Origin: Hemibagrus wyckioides
Lineage: Eukaryota > Chordata > Actinopteri > Siluriformes > Bagridae
Direction of reading: 5' to 3'
NCBI RefSeq assembly: GCF_019097595.1
Contig: NC_080712.1
Span: 24,137,146-24,201,145 of the forward strand
Length of the DNA: 64,000 nt
Below the pieces are notes generated by a model. That model had not been told where the DNA came from, searched no databases, and was given only the letters and a program-made list of their open reading frames with translations. Within the stretch, counting starts at the first letter, position 1, and the number at the start of each line of letters is the position of its first letter. Shown in pieces: positions 56,456 through 64,000 of the stretch. The translations under genes were made by a program, and so were the position numbers.

Positions 56456-58087
56456 ATTTAAATGAGTTGAATAAATGAACAGTACGTTAAATGTAATCAC
56501 ATACAGTATAATGCTCTGCTTGAATCTTGATTGCTTTAGTTCAGCTACTGGACTGGCTGTTAATAGACGTGAGTGAGTGTCAGTGGTCATTTTATTTCAG
56601 ATAATCAGATAATCTAGGAATGAAGGTTCATAAAGAATATACACTTGTGATTAGTGAAAAAGATATCACTTTAAAAGATCGTAAATGCTATGATTTTTAT
56701 CTAAACTTTGTAAAAACTATTTGTAGAAGTAGTACACTAAAGGTTATCAAGTTATTGTTGCTTTTCTTAGTGGTTCTTTGTCTAGATGCTATTTCAGAAG
56801 ATGAGAGGTGTGTGTGTGTGTCTGTGTGTGTGTGTGTGATATCAGTGGCATATGTGCACAGGTGGCTGCTGTATGCTCAGTCGTGCAGCAAGTCCAGCCC
56901 TTGAGGCCAGTGATGAAAGTGATTGAATTCGGCAAGCAAGAAAGCTGACAAATCACTAAAAAGTGCTTTTAAAACGCCGTAATAACGTCATTCATAAATC
57001 ACCCCTGACAGTTTAATCATCCTCAACTCTGGAGCCCTCGTCTGACCGCCGGACAGCACTCCCAGTCAGAAAGAAAACAAGCTTAAGTACACAGCCTGTT
57101 CGATCCTGTTTAAACTCTGAGCCTCGATTTCCCATAGCAGAGCATCAATGACCATCCAAATAGTATCTGACAGCTTACTTCATTTATGAAAGATATGACT
57201 GTTCTCTGAAGTTTCTACTCTTACACACTCATTCAAAATAAGGCATCCTTGTATTCGTTTGGGGGTGTGGAATGATTTCTTATATCTGTTATCAGGAAAG
57301 GGAGCAGCAGTGAAAAAGCAGGAGCTAAGTGCCAGTGTAATAACTGGAGTCTTGCTGGAGAGAGAGAGAGCAGAATGAGGCTACACTCTACAATCACAGA
57401 CATCCTAGCTGATGAAAGGCTCCGTGTAGCCTGTTCGCCGCATGTAGTGAGCTAATCCTCAGCACTGCCACTGCGTTCAAGCTGCCGAGTGCCAGCAACC
57501 AAGGAGAATAGAGGCCTGTGTGCACGTGCCATGCAGATACAGCAGTCTGTGTGGAGTGGATTTACGGTTAAATTATTTTTAGAGTATTGTCAGTAGGTAT
57601 TCATAGAGCTGAATGAATCTGTCAACATACAGAATTGTTATTAGGAAACTTGGGGTTGTTTGAAGGACCTGAAATGAATAAGGGGCCTCAAATAACCTCC
57701 ACCTGTTTTATGCACTTCAGTCTATCTCAGCAATCAGAAAAGGAGGAATGAGGGAAGAACTAGACCTCCCAAGACTTGGATTGCATTTGAAATGCTGTTC
57801 CATTCAAGATGACATTTCAAAGCAGCAAAGTGAAGAGACTTGCTGTTTCTTCTTTTGTTCTCCACCAAGTCATCCCTGGTGCATTGATATCTCTTATGTG
57901 TGCTGCTACCTACAAGTTCACACTGTGTGGCCAGTCTGGTGTAACTGTCATATTTCTTATCATCTCTCAAAGGAACGTCTCCTTATTGGACCTCTATCAA
58001 GTCCTTGGTTGTCACAGAGAAAGCATAAATCGTCTTTTATAACAATGTGCCTGTGATTTACAGCCATCAAAAGGCTTTTTTAGACTG
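56456..58087 (+). other. qki intron 1: mixed sequence, possible regulatory stretches
   Basis: Contains a GT repeat (56808-56839) and complex repeat-free sequence at 56940-57540. A motif at 57674-57703 (ATGAATAAGGGGCCTCAAAT, then AACC) recurs in intron 2. No coding exon is recognised. Confidence 0.5.
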
Positions 58088-58370
58088 GGATTTATCGAGA
58101 GGGTTGGAGGTTCGATATCCCGCCTCCACCTTGTGTGCATGCAGAGTTTGCATGTTCTCCCCATGCTTCAGGGGGTATCCTCCAGGTACTCCTGGTTTCG
58201 ACATGCATGGTAGGATGATTGGCACCTCTTCATTGTCTATAGTTTGAACAAGTGTGTGTGATTGTGCCCTGTGATTGGTTGGCATGCCATCCAGGGTGTA
58301 TCTTAGGAAAGTCTCCGGGTTCCTGGAACCCTGAGTAGGATAAGAAGATGGTTGGATGGATTTATCGAGA
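58088..58370. repeat. Target-site duplication pair GGATTTATCGAGA
   Basis: Direct 13-base repeats at 58088-58100 and 58358-58370 bracket the element above. The first three bases of the right copy may be shared with the element's GGATGGA end. Confidence 0.85.
58101..58360 (+). mobile_element. Mermaid-like short repeat with intact target-site duplication
   Basis: Contains GGTTCGATATCCCGCC (B-box-like), GCATGTTCTCCCCATGC, TTCAGGGGGTATCCTCC, GGATGATTGGCACCTC, CCCTGTGATTGGTTGGC, CATCCAGGGTGTATC and a GGTTGGATGGA tail. The 13-mer GGATTTATCGAGA stands immediately before it (58088-58100) and again at its end (58358-58370). The head of the element is missing, so it looks like a 5'-truncated retroposition, and its preserved flanks suggest it is younger than the other copies. 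Confidence 0.85.
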
Positions 58371-58942
58371 TGAGCTACATGTGCCATATAATATGTACTT
58401 AGTCACATTGCACACCCAAGGTACACAGAGAGCGCACGCCATGTATCTGATGAGAAAAGGCTGCCTGATGCGCAACACTTAGTATTCTAGGTTTCCTTCT
58501 ATGCTTTTGATTATGCATTACAGCACAGCTTTTCCTAGAAGCTCAGTATTGTTTATTCCCCAGCTTTCTCATTTGCATTCACCTAACCCGGGATGATATA
58601 TTTAAGCTGAGGCATAAATCCATAGGTGTCGATGCCCTCATAAATAAAAGCGGATTTATGAAATATGGATTGAACTGGTCATGGAAATAGCAGGATTATG
58701 GGGCTGTGCATGTGTGTCAGATGTATGTCTGTGGCCACATGTTATTTACATTGTAATTACATCTCTCCATCCTCCATCGTTTGCTCCTGAGGTTTGCTCC
58801 AGAGAATTCATCCTGCAGTAATAGAATTACACAACACACAATGGTGGCTGCTAGATTCCAGGACGTAATGTCTTTTATGAAATATTAACAGAGCTGGTGG
58901 TTTTAATTATCTCTCCCACCTTATTACAAGGCATTCTCTCTC

Positions 58943-58976
<34 letters not shown>

Positions 58977-59429
58977 GTCTCTCTCTCTCTCTCCCTTGCA
59001 CTTTTGGTCCTCCAAAGGGATTATATGGGTTGTTTTAAGAAATGGAGACTTATTGCTTCCTTCATTAACTGACAAAAGGGATCATCTATAATTATAGTGA
59101 TTATCCTTCCTGCCTGTTCTGCGGTTTCCTGCTGTAGATCCAGGCAGCAGCAATAATGTGTAACCTCTGAAGTTCACTAGAGGATGTGCTAAAGCAGACA
59201 GCTTCTGTGGCACCTCTCAGCCTAGTCTCAGCCTCAGATGATTTGTCCACAGTCCATAGTGTATCTGCTGTCTTTTGTACACATTTCTGGTCTCGAGCAT
59301 CACAATCCTGATGGCTGCAGTCAGGCTCTTTGCACTTCTGTGTACACACATGAAATTAAAAAAAAAATCTGGAACACCTCATGTCAATGTAGAAGATATT
59401 GTTACAGGATAATCCCACTATCTGCTGTT
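58371..59429 (+). other. qki intron 1: unassigned, with CT microsatellite
   Basis: A CT repeat lies at 58934-58993. The part from about 59101 to 59429 may be an extension of the repeat that follows, but I cannot align it with confidence. No exon seen. Confidence 0.45.
58934..58993. repeat. (CT)n microsatellite in intron 1
   Basis: CT run interrupted by TTT and ATG near each end. Confidence 0.95.
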
Positions 59430-59625
59430 CCCCTGAAGAGGATGAGTTCCCTTTTGAGTGCGGTTCTTCTAAAGATATCTTCCTCCTGTTGGCTCAGAGG
59501 CTTTTTCCTCACCACTGTCATCTCTGGTTTGCTCATTAGGGCTTGAAATCTACATATGCATTTCTGTAAAGCTGTTTTGTGGCAACGTCTGTTGTTAAAA
59601 GCACCGAACAACTTAAAATTAAAAT
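59430..59625 (+). repeat. Dispersed fish repeat (TTTATATAGCGC family), orientation opposite to the 6096 copy
   Basis: Reads GAGTGCGGTTCTTCTAAAG, GATATCTTCCTCCTG, GGCTTTTTCCTCACCACTG, TTGCTCATTAGGG, TGTAAAGCTGTTTTGTGG and TGTTGTTAAAAGCACC. This is the complement of the order seen at 6096-6340 (AGCGCTTTTAACAATGG ... AATGAGCAAGCC ... AAGGAAAAATTCCC ... GAGTGGAACC). The open frame on the minus strand over it is incidental. Confidence 0.75.
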
Positions 59626-60790
59626 TGCACAGAATCCTTTCTTTAAACATTATCATGGGTCTACGGTGAAAAAATCTTCGACCATCTGGTATGTTATTCA
59701 AATGCCCTGTGAAATTTGGAGGCTCTTGGTCATTGTTGATGAACCATAACACTGTAGAGAAGACAAACTTAATCTCAAACTAAGGCTTCAGTGATGCAGT
59801 AGTAAGTCTCCTTCAGGCTTTAGGACTGAAAATGGGATTCTTTGCTGGTGGTATACTATAAATGCCAAAAGATCTAAATGAAAAATGAACACACTGTTAT
59901 ACTCAAAACAAATCTTCCTAGAATGTTCTGCACTGGAGGTGAAAAAGCTGTGAGCTATGAGCAGACATCATAACACTGCAACACTGCCGGGTCAGTTTTG
60001 CCACCAGTTCAAAGTGTTGCCATTTATTTTTAATATTGTCTTGTTAAATGTATTTTGAGTACTCTAAATGTTACAATGCATTCTGCAGTAGTAGCCATGC
60101 TATGAGAGCCAGCAGTGTTGTGTATAGGGCTTTGATATGGATTATTGGGCTCGTATTTTCAGCAGGCTGAACAGCATTGTCGAGAGTGAGAGAAGCATAA
60201 ATGTGGCAGATAGAGATGTCAGTTGTGGTGTTGGTTTATTTTCCAAAAGAAAAACACTGAAGAGACTGAGAGGAGGTGGAATTTTTGAGTTTTGAGTTGC
60301 TTCCAGAACCGCATGCAAACACACAAACAGCTGACCTGGTAATCAAACTGCCACGCTGTACAGTTCCGCAAACCATCATGTGATGTTTAAACCAATTAGA
60401 GACAGAGGAAGTCTCAGGACGGATGGTGGAGTTCTGTATGAAAGTTTGTACACAGCACAGTGTTTGACAGATATTATCTCAAGAATGAGTGTTTGTAGGA
60501 TTTGTATGGAAATAGCATTGTAGCCTGCAGAGGAACTGATTGGATTTTGGAATTGATCCAAACAGGGGCAGGGTCACAGCGAGGTCAAATGTTTAGTTTT
60601 TCTTCAATAGCCTCCTTTATGTGTGAATTATATTGTAAGGGTATTTGAGGCATTCAAATTAGTAACAAAAAGGACTAGGCTTGTTGCCTGTGGAGACTTC
60701 CGCAGTTGCCATTTAGTTCTGTTTGTTCTGCTTTTACATTCTGTCTGGCATGATTTGATGCTAGAATTTACCAATACCAGTACTAGTCAG
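59626..60790 (+). other. qki intron 1: no feature recognised
   Basis: Unique-looking A/T-rich sequence without microsatellites, repeats or coding signals that I can support. Confidence 0.5.
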
Positions 60791-61047
60791 AGTCTACCAT
60801 AACCCTAGTCAGAATCTATCACAATGCTGACGTCTACCACAATGCTAGTCAAAGCTCACCCAGTGCTGGAGTCTAACACTATGCTAATCAGAGTCTACAC
60901 GGTGCTAGTTAGATTTTACACAATGCTGAAGTCTACCACAATGCGAGTCTGAGTCTACACAATGCTAATAAATATCTTTCATAACGCTAGTCAGAATCTA
61001 TCGCAATGTTAATCTGAGTGTACACAATGCCAGAGTCTAACAATGCT
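60791..61047 (+). repeat. Degenerate 22/17-base tandem repeat just upstream of qki exon 2
   Basis: About twelve imperfect units. The longer type is like AGTCTACCACAATGCTAGTC plus AG; the shorter is like AGTCTACACAATGCTGA. Examples begin at 60791, 60870 (AGTCTAACACTATGCTAATC) and 60945. Units of 22, 17 and 19-23 bases are intermixed. The array ends 197 bases before exon 2. It contains CTAAC and CTAAT words that resemble Quaking half-sites. Confidence 0.85.
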
Positions 61048-61213
61048 TCAAAGAACAGCCTTGCTCTGGGGGCTATACACATTTTCCCTCATGAATGTTT
61101 TGATAAAAAAGGGACACACATTTGAACCACAGGGGAAAAAAAAACAGAAAACCATGCTGTCTAAATCATGCACTGATAATCTAGAGTAGTGTGTATTATG
61201 CTGTGATCACCGT

Positions 61214-61244
61214 GACTAAGAGAGAGTGTGTTTATTTGTTGCAG
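61214..61244 (+). promoter_or_regulatory. qki: 3' splice site of qki intron 1
   Basis: The acceptor reads TTTATTTGTTGCAG. The best branch-point match is TGACTAAG, with its A at 61219, 25 bases before the AG end. A GAGAGAGTGTG segment separates it from the short pyrimidine stretch, so the pyrimidine tract is only about 14 bases. ACTAA here is also close to the Quaking-binding core (ACTAAY, with G at the last place). Confidence 0.6.
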
Positions 61245-61387
61245 AGATCAGCAGAGTACGGAAGGACATGTACAATGACACGTTAAATGGGAGCACAGAG
61301 AAGAGGAGCTCAGAGCTGCCCGACGCGGTGGGTCCCATTGTACAGCTCCAGGAGAAGCTTTACGTGCCTGTTAAAGAATACCCTGAT
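61245..61387 (+). CDS. qki: qki exon 2 (end of Qua1 and start of KH domain, residues 48-95)
   Basis: Follows the acceptor TTGTTGCAG. Its first two bases complete codon 48 as GAG (Glu), then it reads [19 protein letters not shown] and continues through [16 protein letters not shown] to the tail VPVKEYPD. It stops exactly at the donor GTGAGT (61388). Both exons together are 285 bases, or 95 codons, with no stop. The segment is the end of Qua1, the linker and the edge of the KH RNA-binding domain; the KH core (FNFVGRILG onward in the family) must lie in exon 3, outside the window. Compared with mammalian QKI as I recall it, the difference here is Ser-Ser for Ser-Ala before ELPDAVG. Everything visible is intact. 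The open frame continues past 61387 into the intron, which is read-through and not coding. Confidence 0.97.
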
Positions 61388-62020
61388 GTGAGTATCACCT
61401 TATTTACACCTAGAGCAGTGGGCAGACATTTCTGGGTTATAACAACCTCCTATACTGGCTACAAATAGAAAACATAAACATATACACCTACTTCTGTGCA
61501 CTCTGTGAAAATATAAAGCAAAGGAAGAGGGCCAAGAATGTTTTTGTTTTATATTAATACGCTTAAAGAAGTGTGTTTCTTGAGTAAAATAAATAATAAA
61601 AGATTACTTTTACTCAACAGCTTTTAAGTAAATGGAATTATAAAATGCAGCGCTCCTTACAATATCGTATTATTTAATTACAGAGGTCTACATATCAATG
61701 TAATCTAGTTTTCCTTGCATTAGGACATGGGCACACGTCCACGTATTGATTTCATTACGAGAAGTTTAGGTAGTGAGCCACATACTGTGTTTTGCTTTAT
61801 TTTATGGGCCCATTTAATCTATTATGGACTAAACAGATGGTTTGTTGTAAGCACTTACTGTCAGAGCAGCCTCAGTTTTAACCATTTTCTGCTTTAGAGC
61901 ATTTCATACGTATGTCTCTGTTTTAAGTGCAGTCATTAGGAGTGGCTTGTACTCTCTGTGTCACACTGCTTTGGTGTGCACACCAGTAATAGGGGTGACA
62001 TTGAACTGTGTCTCTGCTTC
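61388..62020 (+). other. qki intron 2, beginning
   Basis: The donor is GTGAGT. A/T-rich sequence follows with no repeat or exon. In-frame read-through from exon 2 continues to a stop at 61466-61468. Confidence 0.6.
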
Positions 62021-62285
62021 CCAGTTTGTGTTGAGTCAGATGCACTCAGCCGAGTCACTAGCATCCCAGCGGTTAACAAATCTTTTAAGCAATCGCTGTC
62101 AGATCCCGCTTGCCTAAGCCCTCTGGCCCAGGAGAGCACCCAGAGCACCGAGCTGATTGATCCCAATTAACTTGCACCATTCCCCCATGATTCCTGCATG
62201 GGTATCATTAATAGAGCTTTTCCAGCTCGGGCAGGGGTGCAGTGCAGAATTAGCAATCCTTCAATTTGTTGACGTTTTCTAGTTT
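62021..62285. promoter_or_regulatory. Candidate conserved non-coding block in intron 2
   Basis: A repeat-free, balanced-composition stretch with words such as TGATTGATCCCAATTAAC (near 62154) and GGTATCATTAATAGAGC (near 62200). It differs from the A/T-rich flanks. The two open frames over it have no recognisable protein. Confidence 0.3.
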
Positions 62286-63152
62286 GAAAGGCTGTTTATT
62301 TAACATTTCCCCAATGGATGGAGTTGTAAGGACAGTGTTGTCACACCACATCTGTGTGAATAATTCATTCTTCAACAGCAACACAAAATATCAGAGCTGT
62401 TCAACGATGAAATAATCATACATAACAAAGATAAATATATAATATGTTTAAATGCTGTATTGTAACATGGACTCTATCTAACTGACTAAAGTATAATAAA
62501 TTTACTTCTAAAATGTCCACAAGAACAGATCGGTGATGACTCGAGGCTTATTCTTTTGAAACTGTGAGTTTCTGGAAATTGCCTGTTTTATGTTAAAAGT
62601 TATTGAAAGTAGATGAAATAAAATGATTAAAATATGACTGGTCAGTTGTTTTTGTTTGTGAATATCTCAGTAACTGGTATGTAGATACAAAAATTAATCA
62701 TTACAATTATGTTAAAAACTATTACATATAATTATTATTTTTTAATAAAACACAGAACAATAGGGTTATGGTTATTTGGAAGAAGCCACAATGCTGGAGA
62801 GAGAGAGCTAAAATAATAAGTTAATATAGAAATAGGTTTCTATCCTCTGCTCCTCACCCTCCTGTTTATACCATCTGTACAATGGTGAGTTCCAAAAAGT
62901 TCACATTTAGTAAAACCACTCTTGTCTTTTGAGAACTGTGAGAGTTTATGGCTGCGCAAAGGCCATTGGGATGTGTGCATGTGTGTGTGTGTGTATGCGT
63001 GTGTGTGTGTGTCTAGGTTCTGGCTGTCCTTGCTACTCTGAAGGACGCCCAGGATCATTATTAGTGCGCTTGGGTTCATTAGGAGGAATGAGAGATGAAA
63101 TAAGAGGCCTCAAATAACCGCCAGCCGAGAATAGAGTCCCAGCAGATCTAAG

Positions 63153-63197
<45 letters not shown>

Positions 63198-63414
63198 TGA
63201 GTGAGAGAGAGAGTGTTTGTGTATGACTGTGTGAGTGGTCACTCATTTATAAACTCTAAATACCTGCTAAATAAATGTAATCATTTATTTAACTTTAGGA
63301 AATCCTCTTTTAGTTGTTTCTTGTTTGGTTTTAGTCAGTTATTGTTAATAAAACTATTAGCCAAAAGCTAATGACAGATTGTGGAGCACAGAGCAAAGAC
63401 TCTGGTACGTGCGC

Positions 63415-63452
<38 letters not shown>

Positions 63453-64000
63453 GTGCGTGCGTGCTCACTTATGTATCCCACTGTGTAGCCTCTGTTTTCT
63501 CTGCACATAAATAGTGTTTCAAAATCCCCAATTAGTTCTTCATAGGTGGTCATTATGACTTCCAGGTTGGGGGTATGAGGCAGTTATAGTTTTAACGTAG
63601 AATAACAGTATTAAAGAGAGTGTCTGTGTGTGTGTGGGAGAGAGAAAGCGAGAGAGAGAGAGTGCAAGAGAGAAGATGATAACCAGCTGTGGATGCAAGA
63701 TGAATGTGAGGGTATGATGAGGTCAGGGAATCAGGGCAGAGGAGCACTGGCCTGGTCTGCCTGATAAAAGAGGGAGAACAAACTCGTACACACCCTAGTG
63801 TCTCCCATACTCGCCCCCAAGACAGACTGCCAGCGGCACAGAAATTAATTTGGTCCTTCAAACTCTTGCAGCACTGTTGCTCTCTTGGCAGCACACACTC
63901 GTTCCAATTTGGTGAACAATGTTATTAGGCTGGGAAAGACAACAGTGCTAGCAGAATGTTGCTGTTCCCAGTAATTGTTACCATTCATTTGTGTGCTCAT
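62286..64000 (+). other. qki intron 2, remainder: microsatellite-rich
   Basis: GT tracts at 62976-63012, 63155-63194 and 63409-63464 and a GT/GA-rich stretch at 63618-63671. A copy of the GAGGCCTCAAATAACC motif lies at 63095-63124. Exon 3 (start of the KH core) is not present before the window ends. Confidence 0.6.
63155..63194. repeat. (GT)n microsatellite in intron 2
   Basis: A pure GT run of about 40 bases leading into GAGT and GA repeats. Confidence 0.95.

Noticed and set aside
59402..59752. 116-codon minus-strand frame
   Set aside because: Lies over a dispersed repeat; no transposase or other domain recognised.
60791..61047. CRISPR-like array
   Set aside because: Units are contiguous, diverged and without unique spacers; it is an intronic minisatellite in a vertebrate genome.

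Overview
This is a fish-type vertebrate nuclear window with one gene, and only the 5' part of that gene is present. It carries the first two coding exons, on the + strand, of a quaking-family STAR/KH RNA-binding protein gene (qki). A ray-finned fish host is inferred from the repeats: tRNA-derived and Mermaid-like short repeats, decayed Tc1-like transposons and many GT/CA, CT and AT microsatellites. The repeat families remind me of catfish and other otophysans, but that is recognition from memory. I cannot say which fish qki paralogue (qkia, qkib or qki2) this is.

Layout. Positions 1-40900 are upstream sequence with no gene I can support. They hold short repeats (243, 661, 8782, 15275, 20030, 22048, 24470, 32413), relics of Tc1-like transposons (27651-28430, which is palindromic, and 38448-39752), simple repeats, and several stretches whose texture suggests conserved regulatory DNA. 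A 37-codon open stretch behind a good-looking splice acceptor at 1754 is the only other coding candidate, and I do not recognise it.

From 40901 comes the promoter region: a 46-base TG/CG alternating tract, a dense CpG island, a GGTCACGTGACC palindrome and a long leader. The leader has one short upstream ORF and then no ATG until the qki start at 41611. Exon 1 ends at 41752 and exon 2 is 61245-61387. Together they encode residues 1-95: the Qua1 dimerisation region and the first residues of the KH domain. The split codon is Glu48. Intron 1 is 19,492 bases. It holds candidate regulatory DNA (notably 50400-51860), a short-repeat copy with a 13-base target duplication, a nested repeat insertion, and a degenerate 22/17-base tandem array ending about 200 bases before exon 2. 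Intron 2 runs off the end, so the rest of the KH domain, Qua2 and the alternative 3' exons lie outside the window.

Almost all other open frames in the window are chance frames, microsatellite read-through or transposon remnants. No rRNA gene, functional tRNA gene, CRISPR array or bacterial-type operon is visible.
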